Notes under the pieces: model-generated
What the model was told of the DNA's origin: nothing
The model's input: the letters and a program-made list of their open reading frames with translations, nothing else
The model's database searches: none
DNA from: Cronobacter sakazakii
Lineage (GTDB): Bacteria > Pseudomonadota > Gammaproteobacteria > Enterobacterales > Enterobacteriaceae
DNA: 64,000 nucleotides
Assembly: GCF_000982825.1 (NCBI RefSeq)
Contig: NZ_CP011047.1
Span: 3,100,001-3,164,000 of the forward strand
Direction: 5' to 3'
In this document: positions 7,601-14,376 of the stretch, piece after piece
Position numbering within the stretch: position 1 is the stretch's first letter
How the letters are laid out: every line of letters starts with the position of its first letter
Translations under genes and position numbers: made by a program

Positions 7601-7623
7601 AAAAATGCCCGCACGGGGCGGGC
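7599..7623 (-). terminator. Minus-strand intrinsic terminator
   Basis: GCCCGC and GCGGGC form a 6-bp stem with a five-base loop. On the plus strand the A7 run comes before the hairpin, so the T run follows it only on the minus strand. It would stop leftward transcription coming through the non-coding stretch 7624-8450, and would not stop terminase transcription. Confidence 0.6.
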
Positions 7624-7865
7624 TAACTGGAAGCAATGAGGGTTGGCTTGTTACAGCGGGAAACCATCGCGATGGCGTCCTGGTGTAAAAAGGGCGGTGG
7701 TCAGTAAGGACTATCACAACTGCCACCGCCAACGACTACACACAGCTTGCTACGGGATATCACGGTCCTGAGGCGTGATTGGGTTGTGGTGGCCGGCTCC
7801 GGCTTTCCTTCACCTGGCGAGGTAAGGTGACTGTCATCATCAGCGCATCAGCCTGCGCATTCACC

Positions 7866-7950
7866 ACAACGGAAAGAGCACTGAGCATAGTCGTTAACCG
7901 GGCCGCGACTGTCTGCTAACCTGCCCCACAGCAATGCTCTTACCTGTTGT
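7866..7950 (-). ncRNA. Structured RNA candidate, element A
   Basis: The ends pair as ACAAC with GTTGT, then an internal loop, then a 10-bp stem (minus strand AAGAGCATTG with CAGTGCTCTT). The one non-Watson-Crick position is a U-G wobble on the minus strand but a C-A mismatch on the plus strand, which favours a minus-strand RNA. The interior has short hairpins, including AGTCG pairing with CGACT. It shares its borders with element B but not its interior. No anticodon arm can be drawn. Confidence 0.45.
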
Positions 7951-8109
7951 GTGCCGGTTACGCGTCCGGCGTCTTGCGACCGCAATTTAGGTGGTATCGG
8001 GTGATGAGTCCGACATTAATGACCGAATGTACCTGGCAACAATTTGATTGTGGTGCCGGGTCTTTCCGGCATACTCCGCATTTATAGCGGCTGGATTACT
8101 CCCACACCC

Positions 8110-8208
8110 ACAACGGAAAGAACACTGACGGTGGGAGTTGAACCCACTTCGGCATGTTGTTGCTGCCCGCCTTTCCACTCGACTCTCGTCAATGCTCTTA
8201 CCTGTTGT
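8110..8208 (-). ncRNA. tRNA-like structured RNA candidate, element B
   Basis: On the minus strand the borders form a 13-bp stem (AAGAGCATTGACG with CGTCAGTGTTCTT) with two G-U wobbles that would be mismatches on the plus strand. Inside, a near-perfect tRNA T-arm (GTGGG-TTCAACT-CCCAC, plus-strand 8131-8147) sits next to the 3' acceptor strand, and a D-arm-like GTC/GGC stem with GG in its loop follows the 5' strand. The anticodon arm is poor: 4 bp, no U33, and no CCA end. It looks like a tRNA-derived or tRNA-mimicking RNA, not a working tRNA. Confidence 0.5.
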
Positions 8209-8416
8209 AGCCCCGTCTATTCCGGGGTGTCACACCGTACCGCCAGGATGGTGAGCCCCCTGTTCGTGCAGATGGCTTGCACATTCCGGCTACCCGCTAC
8301 GGCGCAAAATCAAGGACCGCCCGGACCGCTGCGGCGCATGTGCCAGACGCCGTAATCAAACATCGCTAACCGTTACATACAAACCTCCGCTTTCGGGTTG
8401 TACATGGCAATGATGT

Positions 8417-8453
8417 TTACCAAAAAGGTAATAATTAACGGGCTTAATGTCAA
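8417..8453 (-). promoter_or_regulatory. Operator and possible leftward promoter
   Basis: TTACCAAAAAGGTAA (8417-8431) is identical to the operator at 654-668. On the minus strand TTGACA (8453-8448) lies 17 bases from TACCTT (8430-8425), so the operator would cover the -10 box of a leftward promoter feeding the non-coding stretch. The same operator also lies upstream of the rightward gene at 8523, where TACAAT (8463-8468) is a possible -10 box. Confidence 0.55.
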
Positions 8454-8522
8454 TACACTACATACAATAATTCTTATGTGGTTAAATTGGTAATAATTTA
8501 ACTGGCATCATGAGGTCGTGAA

Positions 8523-8732
8523 ATGTGCATTGGCAGCAAACCTTCCATTCCTAAAGCGGCTCCGGTTGTTCAGGCTGCACCGCAGGAGCAGGACCAGGCC
8601 GTTGTTGACGCTCGCGACGAAGAGACTCGCCGCCGCCGCGCCGCCGCCGGTCGCAACTCAACCATGCTGACTGGTGCGCAGGGCGACACCTCCGCCGCGT
8701 CTACCAGCGGCAAAACGCTGCTCGGTCAATAA
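8523..8732 (+). CDS. Small conserved pre-portal protein
   Basis: A 69-residue protein (MCIGSKPSIPK, then an Arg-rich GRNSTMLTG segment, ending GKTLLGQ). Short proteins of this pattern commonly sit directly before the head-tail connector gene in T7- and epsilon15-like phages. It is probably a minor virion or assembly factor, but no function is established that I know of. First gene of the structural operon. Confidence 0.65.
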   Translation: MCIGSKPSIPKAAPVVQAAPQEQDQAVVDARDEETRRRRAAAGRNSTMLTGAQGDTSAASTSGKTLLGQ

Positions 8733-8746
8733 CGGAGCGCCGGTAG

Positions 8747-10426
8747 ATGCCAATGAAGAACGAAACCCTGAAAGAGCAACTGACGAAGCAGCTCGCGCAG
8801 CTGGAGCAGGAGCGCAAAACTTTCGAACCTCACTGGCGCGAACTGAGCGATTTCATTATCCCGCGCGGATCCCGCTTCCTGACCAGCGAAGCTAACCGCG
8901 GCGACCGCCGCAATACCAAAATCGTTGATCCGACGGCAACGATGGCAAACCGCACGCTCTCAAGCGGCATGATGTCGGGCATCACCAGCCCGGCCCGCCC
9001 GTGGTTCAAGCTGGCGACACCAGATCCGGAAATGATGGATTATGGCCCGGTCAAGCTGTGGCTGGAGACGGTGCAGAACCGCATGAACGACATGTTCAAT
9101 AAGTCGAACCTGTACCAGTCGTTGCCGATCATTTACTCAAGCCTGGGAACATTCGGCACCGGCGCGCTCGCCGTGCTTGAAGATGACGAAGACGTTATTC
9201 GCACGATGCCGTTCCCGGTTGGCAGCTACTACATCGCAAACAGCCCGCGCCTCAGCGTCGATACCTGCTTCCGTAAATTTTCCATGACCGTGCGCCAGCT
9301 GGTGCGCGAGTTTGGCCTGAATAACGTCAGCAGCAGCACCAAAAGCGCCTTTGAGAACGGCACCTATGAAAAGTGGGTTGATGTGGTGCATGCCGTATAC
9401 CCGAACATGAACCGAGAAACGGGCAAGATGAATGCCAAAAACAAGGCGTTCCGCTCCGTATATTTCGAGGTTGGCGGCGATAACGATAAAGTGCTGCGTG
9501 AATCCGGCTATGACGAATTCCCTGTCATGGCACCGCGCTGGGAAGTCAACGGCGAGGACGTTTACGGCTCATCCTGTCCTGGCATGATTGCGCTCGGGCA
9601 GGTTAAAGCGTTGCAGCTCGAACAGCGCCGCAAAGCGCAGCAGATCGACAAGCAAACCAACCCGCCGATGATTGGCCCGACTTCTCTGAAAACCCAACGC
9701 GTTTCCCTGTTGCCTGGCGATATCACTTATGTCGACCAGGTGACGGGGGCCGAAGGTCTGCGCCCGGCGTACATGGTTAACCCAAACCTGGGCGATCTGC
9801 TGGGCGACATTCAGGACACGCGCCAGCTCATCAATAGCGCCTATTTCGTCGATCTCTTCATGATGCTCCAGAACGTCAACACCCGCTCAATGCCGGTTGA
9901 AGCGGTTATCGAGATGAAAGAAGAGAAGCTGCTGATGCTCGGCCCGGTGCTGGAACGCCTCAACGATGAGTTTCTTGACCCTCTGATTGACCGCGCTTTC
10001 TCCATGATGGCACGCAAGAACATGCTGCCGCCGCCGCCAGACGTGATGCAGGGGATGCCGCTGCGCATCGAATACATCTCTGTGATGGCCCAGGCACAGA
10101 AAGCGATCGGGCTCAGTAGCCTGGAACGTTTCGTCGGTTTCGTTGGCAATCTCGCAAGCGCCAAGCCGGAAGCACTGGACAAGCTCGACGTCGACCAGGC
10201 AATCGACAACTACGCCGTCATGTCTGGCGTATCACCGACCGTTGTCGTCCCGCAGGAACAGGCGCAGCAGACCCGCAACGACCGCGCGCAGCAGCAACAG
10301 CAGGCTATGGCGCTGCAAACCGGCATGGCGGCAGTGCAGGGCGCTAAAACCCTGAGCGAAGCCAAAACCGCCGATCCGAATCTTCTCACGGCTCTGGCCA
10401 GTGCAGTCGGAGGCCAGCAGCAATGA
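8747..10426 (+). CDS. Portal (head-tail connector) protein
   Basis: A 559-residue protein forming the dodecameric channel through which DNA enters and leaves the head. Its N-terminus (LAQLEQERKTFEPHWRELSDFI, residues about 14-35) and GDRRNTKIVDPTATMANRTL region match the head-to-tail connecting protein family of podoviruses (PF12236). The C-terminus is Gln-rich (EQAQQTRNDRAQQQQQAMA). Full family length. The stop overlaps the next start (ATGA). Confidence 0.92.
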   Translation: MPMKNETLKEQLTKQLAQLEQERKTFEPHWRELSDFIIPRGSRFLTSEANRGDRRNTKIVDPTATMANRTLSSGMMSGITSPARPWFKLATPDPEMMDYGPVKLWLETVQNRMNDMFNKSNLYQSLPIIYSSLGTFGTGALAVLEDDEDVIRTMPFPVGSYYIANSPRLSVDTCFRKFSMTVRQLVREFGLNNVSSSTKSAFENGTYEKWVDVVHAVYPNMNRETGKMNAKNKAFRSVYFEVGGDNDKVLRESGYDEFPVMAPRWEVNGEDVYGSSCPGMIALGQVKALQLEQRRKAQQIDKQTNPPMIGPTSLKTQRVSLLPGDITYVDQVTGAEGLRPAYMVNPNLGDLLGDIQDTRQLINSAYFVDLFMMLQNVNTRSMPVEAVIEMKEEKLLMLGPVLERLNDEFLDPLIDRAFSMMARKNMLPPPPDVMQGMPLRIEYISVMAQAQKAIGLSSLERFVGFVGNLASAKPEALDKLDVDQAIDNYAVMSGVSPTVVVPQEQAQQTRNDRAQQQQQAMALQTGMAAVQGAKTLSEAKTADPNLLTALASAVGGQQQ

Positions 10427-10731
10427 CTGATGCATACGACATCTACGCAGAAGACCAGCCGACAGCTGAGCAAATCGCCCAGCAGAAAATCCGCGAAGAA
10501 CGAGACGCCGATGATATCCGTGCCGTGATGGACACCGAGTCAGGCCGCCGCGTCATCTGGCGCGTGCTCTCTCAAGGCAAGCCGTTTTCGACGACGTTCG
10601 CTGGTGATCCATACGTAACCGCATTTAACGAAGGGCAGAGAAACATGGCAGTCGTGCTGATGACGCACGTCATGACCTGCTGCCCGGAATTGTATCTGAA
10701 GATGGCCGACGAGGCCGCCAAACAGGAGTGA
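10423..10731 (+). CDS. Unknown virion-operon protein
   Basis: A 102-residue acidic protein between portal and scaffold genes, coupled to the portal by overlap. The segment RRVIWRVLSQGKPFSTTFAG and the ending CCPELYLKMADEAAKQ recur in small proteins at this position in related podoviruses, from memory. Role unknown. Confidence 0.65.
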   Translation: MTDAYDIYAEDQPTAEQIAQQKIREERDADDIRAVMDTESGRRVIWRVLSQGKPFSTTFAGDPYVTAFNEGQRNMAVVLMTHVMTCCPELYLKMADEAAKQE

Positions 10732-10733
10732 CC

Positions 10734-11456
10734 ATGAATCTGTTTCAACGTCTCTTATTTCGTCGCCTTTGCAATGAGCAGCCTGCCGACGGCGGCGCTG
10801 GCGGCGGTGGCGCACCATCTGATGCCGCTGGCGCAACTGCAACCGATCAGAGTCAGGGCAATGCAGAACAGCAGCCTGGCGCGCAGGCAGAAGACCAGTC
10901 TCAGGATCCGGCAGAACAGAAAACCGATGACGGCGCAGAGCAGCCGAAAAAGGACGAAGAGAAGCCGGGCGAAAAGAAAGACGAAACCAAAAAGCCGGAA
11001 GGCGCGCCGGAAAAATATGAGCTGACTGCGGGCGAGGGCGTCGAGCTGGATGCTGCGGCGGTGAAAGAGTTTGAGCCGATCGCGCGTGAGCTGAACCTCA
11101 GCAACGAGCAGGCGCAGAAGCTGGTGGACGTTTATGCCTCAAAAATCCTGCCGCTGGTTAATCAGCAGCAGCTCGCTGCCTGGCAGAAGCAGGGCGAAGA
11201 GTGGCAGGCGGCCATTAAGGCCGACAAAGAAATCGGCGGCGACAAGCTGACGTCCAGCATCAGCGCTGCGCAGCGCGCGATCGACCAGTTCGGCACTCCC
11301 GAGCTGAAAGAATACCTGGAAGCGTCCGGGCTCGGGAATAACCCCGCGCTGGTGCGTTTCTGCGTACAGGTCGGTAAAGCCATGTCGGAAGACAACATGG
11401 TTACCGGCGGAAATCAAGGCCAGCGTAGTGCGGCCGAAGTGCTCTATGGCAAATAA
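10734..11456 (+). CDS. Probable scaffold protein
   Basis: A 240-residue protein starting at the ATG at 10734, with CAGGAG just upstream. Residues about 18-105 are a long Gln/Glu/Lys/Pro-rich disordered region; the C-terminal half (KEFEPIARELNLSNEQAQKL through QWAAIK-type helices) is mostly helical. This composition and its place directly before the capsid gene fit the scaffold proteins that guide procapsid assembly. The call is by position and composition. Confidence 0.7.
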   Translation: MNLFQRLLFRRLCNEQPADGGAGGGGAPSDAAGATATDQSQGNAEQQPGAQAEDQSQDPAEQKTDDGAEQPKKDEEKPGEKKDETKKPEGAPEKYELTAGEGVELDAAAVKEFEPIARELNLSNEQAQKLVDVYASKILPLVNQQQLAAWQKQGEEWQAAIKADKEIGGDKLTSSISAAQRAIDQFGTPELKEYLEASGLGNNPALVRFCVQVGKAMSEDNMVTGGNQGQRSAAEVLYGK

Positions 11457-11470
11457 GAGAGGAAACAACC

Positions 11471-12459
11471 ATGGCTGTTAAAGGCTTAAATGCGCTGACG
11501 CTGGCGGACTCTGGGGTAAGCGCGTAGATAACGGCGGGAAGACCGATACGATTATCGAACTTCTCTCCCAGACCAACCCGATCCTGGAAGATATGCCGTT
11601 CGTAGAAAGTAACTCTCCGACCGGTCACCGCACCACTATTCGCACCGGCTTGCCGGATGCTTACTGGCGCATGATTAACTCCGGTGTGCCGAAGGGTAAA
11701 TCCACCACGGTTCAGATCACCGATACCATGGGGATGCTCGAAACTTACGCCGAAATCGACAAGTCCCTCGCCGATCTGAACGGCAACACCGCTGAATTCC
11801 GCCTGTCGGAAGACCGCGCCTTTCTGGAGGGCATGAACCAGAAAATGGCGCAGACGCTTTTCTACGGCGATACCAGCATCAACCCGCAGCAGTTCATGGG
11901 CCTGGCTCCGCGTTATTCCAGCAAATCCGCAGGCAACGGTCAGAACATTATCGATGCTGGCGGCACCGGCACCGACAACACCTCTATCTGGCTGGTGGTG
12001 TGGGGCGAAAACACCGTTCATGGCATTTTCCCGAAAGGGCAGAAGGCTGGTTTGTTTATGGAGGACAAGGGCCAGCAGACTCTTCAGGATGCTAACGGAG
12101 GCTCCTATGAAGGCTATCGTACCCATTACAAGTGGGATGCTGGCCTGACGCTGCGCGACTGGCGCTACGTTGTTCGCATCGCGAATATCGACGTGAGCGA
12201 CCTGTCCGTACCTGGCTCAGCCGCCAACATCGTTAACCTGATGATCCGCGCGCTGCACCGCATTCCTAACCGTGGCATGGGTAAGCCGGTGTTCTATATG
12301 AACCGCACCGTTGCTCAGGCTCTCGACACTCAGTCTCTGGACAAGGCCTCTCTGGCTCTGTCCGTCAAAGAGACCGAGGGTGAGTGGTGGACCGCTTTCC
12401 GCGGCGTGCCGATTCGTGAAACCGACGCGATTCTTGAAACCGAATCCCGCGTTGTTTAA
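11471..12459 (+). pseudogene. Major capsid protein, frameshifted
   Basis: Translation from the ATG at 11471 (MAVKGLNALTLAD) meets TAG at 11525-11527 after 18 codons. The downstream frame (TDTIIELLSQTNPILEDMP, running to 12459) continues the same capsid protein of the epsilon15 type. Deleting two bases at about 11509-11512, where CT appears duplicated (GACTCTGGGG versus an expected GACTGGGG), restores one 328-residue frame reading LADWGKRVDNGG. The first in-frame ATG after the shift (11593) would drop about 40 N-terminal residues. Unless ribosomes shift or this is a sequencing error, no full capsid protein is made. Confidence 0.85.
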
Positions 12460-12509
12460 CGCCTGTCATTAACCGGCGGGCCGCGCGCCCGCCAGAAGGA
12501 GATAAAGAG

Positions 12510-12950
12510 ATGATCCTCGACAAACTGTTGATGTTCTCCGAAGCGCAGGCGGTTACCGCGTCGGCAGCTTCCACTGATGTGATCGACCTCGGCCCGATTG
12601 ACGGCACCCGCCGCGATATCGGTGTCGGTGAACCGCTGGAGTGGTTCGTTACCGTCAACACCACGGCGACCGCTGCAGGTGCTGCAACGGTCAACGTTAA
12701 CCTGCAAACCAGCACGGATAACTCCACCTGGACGACTATCGCGAGCTCTGGCGATCTGGCTCTGGCCGCGTTGACCGCTGGCAAGCGCATCGTCTCGCAG
12801 AAGGTGCCGCAGGGCGTGCAGCGTTACTTGCGCCTGAACTACACCGTAGGAACCGGGCCGCTTACTGCTGGCGCATTCACCTCCGGCATCAACCTCGACG
12901 TAGACGGTAACAACACCTACTACGCCACCCGCTCACGAATCACTGGTTGA
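12510..12950 (+). CDS. Probable capsid decoration protein
   Basis: A 146-residue, Thr/Ala/Val-rich beta-strand protein directly after the capsid gene, with AGAAGGAG upstream of its ATG. It resembles the small jelly-roll or Ig-like decoration proteins (for example gp10 of epsilon15) that cement the capsid. Call by position and composition. Confidence 0.6.
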   Translation: MILDKLLMFSEAQAVTASAASTDVIDLGPIDGTRRDIGVGEPLEWFVTVNTTATAAGAATVNVNLQTSTDNSTWTTIASSGDLALAALTAGKRIVSQKVPQGVQRYLRLNYTVGTGPLTAGAFTSGINLDVDGNNTYYATRSRITG

Positions 12951-12960
12951 GGGTTAGAAG

Positions 12961-13401
12961 ATGGCACAGGAAAAAGCGAAGTACCGCATTCTGCGTCTGT
13001 CCTTTATCGGCAATCAGCTGCTGGATGAAGGCGCGGAAATTGAATATGACGGCGAGCCGGGCAGCGCGCTGGAGCCGCTGAACGACGCAGCAAAAGCTGC
13101 GAAGAAAAAAGCCGAGCAGAAGGCCGAACAGAAACGCGGTAAATCCACCTCTGCTGACGGCCCGGCGCCGGTCGCCAGTGTTCTGAACCCTGTTGTGCAA
13201 AACCCCGAAGGCCCGGTCGCTGGTGGTAATGGCGAAGGCGGTGAAGACGGTGATGGTGATGATGCCACTGGTGCTGTCAGTGGCGATCTCGCCGCGCTGC
13301 GCCAGCAATACGAAGATCTGTTCAACGAGAAGCCCGGCAATATGAAGGCTGAGACGTTGCAGGATCGCATTGCTAAAAAACGCGCCGAATTGGGCCTTTA
13401 A
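12961..13401 (+). CDS. Structural-operon protein with Lys/Ala-rich centre
   Basis: A 146-residue protein: a short N-terminal beta segment (KYRILRLSFIGNQLLDEG), a Lys/Ala/Glu coiled stretch (residues about 44-62), a Gly/Asp-rich linker (GNGEGGEDGDGDD) and a C-terminal helix (LQQYEDLFNEKPGN-like). The N-terminus recalls small phage proteins that bind head or neck proteins. Function unknown. A terminator follows 16 bases after the stop. Confidence 0.6.
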   Translation: MAQEKAKYRILRLSFIGNQLLDEGAEIEYDGEPGSALEPLNDAAKAAKKKAEQKAEQKRGKSTSADGPAPVASVLNPVVQNPEGPVAGGNGEGGEDGDGDDATGAVSGDLAALRQQYEDLFNEKPGNMKAETLQDRIAKKRAELGL

Positions 13402-13417
13402 GCCCCAGTAAAAACAA

Positions 13418-13434
13418 GGGGCTTCGGCCCCTTT
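13418..13434 (+). terminator. Intrinsic terminator within the structural operon
   Basis: GGGGC-TTCG-GCCCC followed by TTTATT, lying between the capsid genes and the tail genes. It probably lowers but does not stop expression of downstream genes, setting a capsid-to-tail ratio; that role is inference. No operator or clear promoter follows it. Confidence 0.65.
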
Positions 13435-13450
13435 ATTGCAGGAGTGGGTT

Positions 13451-13771
13451 ATGGATCTGGTAAATCTCAAAAACGGCACCGACACCTATCAGGACGAAAG
13501 CGGCGAAACCAAAACCCGCGATGATTATCCGTGGGGTCTGCGCATCAACCTTGATAATGAAACACTGAAAAAGCTCGGCGTAAGCATGCCCGCCGTCGGT
13601 TCGGAAGTGATGATTACCGCGCGTGCGGTCGTTAAGGGCACATCAGTGCGCGATGACGGTGATGAAAAGTATCAGAACGCTGACGTTCAGATCACTGATA
13701 TGGCAATCGCACCGGCTCAGGCTGAACAGCAGAAGTCGGCCGCTGACACGCTCTACGGCGGGGGTGAATAA
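13451..13771 (+). CDS. Unknown structural-operon protein
   Basis: A 106-residue protein starting at the ATG at 13451 (CAGGAG upstream). It contains DDYPWGLRINLDNETLKKLG and a C-terminal Gln/Ala tail. Small beta-rich proteins in this place in epsilon15-like phages are thought to be head or neck components. The stop overlaps the next ATG (TAATG). Confidence 0.6.
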   Translation: MDLVNLKNGTDTYQDESGETKTRDDYPWGLRINLDNETLKKLGVSMPAVGSEVMITARAVVKGTSVRDDGDEKYQNADVQITDMAIAPAQAEQQKSAADTLYGGGE

Positions 13772-14376
13772 TGGCTTCGGTGGTCGAAATCTGCAATCTG
13801 GCACTGAGCAATATCGGCAGTAGCCGCAGCATCAACAGCCTCGATGAAAAGAGCAAAGAGGCTGATGTGTGCAACCTCCATTTCGAAGCGTGCCGCGATG
13901 CTGTCCTGGCAGACGCCGAATGGAATTTCGCCACCAAGCGCGTCGCGTTGGCCGACACTGGCATTGCGCCTCCTGACTGGACATATGCCTATGCCTATCC
14001 CACTGACTGCCTGCGAATCATTGAAATCATGGTGCCGGGCGTGCGCTATCCGACTGCTGCCATGCGCATCAATTACGAGACCGGCGTTAACGACGCTGGC
14101 ACAGGCAAGCTTATCTTCACCGATCAACAGGAAGCGCGCCTGAAGTATGTTGCGCGCATCACTGATGTGAACATATTCGATCCGCTTTTCCAGAATGCTC
14201 TTGCCTGGCGGCTGGCTGCCGCCATCAATATGCCTGTGACCGGCACCGCAGACCTGACGCGTTTCTGCCTTCAGATGTACCAGAGCGTAATCCTCAGCGC
14301 CGGCTCTCACAGCATGAACGAAAGCCAGGAGCCACAGCCGCCAGATAGTGAGTTCACGACAGCGAGGTTGTCATAA
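13771..14376 (+). CDS. Tail tubular protein A-like (adaptor)
   Basis: A 201-residue protein. The start (VVEICNLALSNIGSSRSI) and the segment CNLHFEACRDAVLADAEWNFA match the T7 gp11-type adaptor family, which forms a ring under the portal and joins it to the nozzle. The family keeps the pattern of four helices with the CRDxxL/AxWxFA motif seen here. Length is typical, and the stop overlaps the next start by one base. Confidence 0.85.
   Translation: MASVVEICNLALSNIGSSRSINSLDEKSKEADVCNLHFEACRDAVLADAEWNFATKRVALADTGIAPPDWTYAYAYPTDCLRIIEIMVPGVRYPTAAMRINYETGVNDAGTGKLIFTDQQEARLKYVARITDVNIFDPLFQNALAWRLAAAINMPVTGTADLTRFCLQMYQSVILSAGSHSMNESQEPQPPDSEFTTARLS

Larger units (their letters stand above)
7624..8522. 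other. Non-coding, hairpin-rich 0.9-kb stretch
   Basis: No convincing gene is present on either strand: the open frames are short, lack ribosome binding sites and have compositions unlike their neighbours. The stretch holds many GC-rich hairpins, such as GCCGG-GTCTTT-CCGGC near 8060 and CCCCG-TCTATTC-CGGGG near 8210. Two related tRNA-like elements lie at 7866-7950 and 8110-8208, each flanked by such hairpins, as if a unit of about 245 bases had been duplicated and diverged. A repressor operator and possible leftward promoter lie at the right end and a leftward terminator at the left end. Confidence 0.6.

Noticed and set aside
8110..8208. A functional tRNA gene
   Set aside because: The T-arm is convincing, but the anticodon loop lacks U33, the anticodon stem is poor and there is no CCA end or fitting discriminator; reported as tRNA-like only.
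8044..8355. 103-codon frame in the non-coding stretch
   Set aside because: No ribosome binding site; its Cys/Pro-rich translation comes from reading through hairpins and a tRNA-like T-arm.
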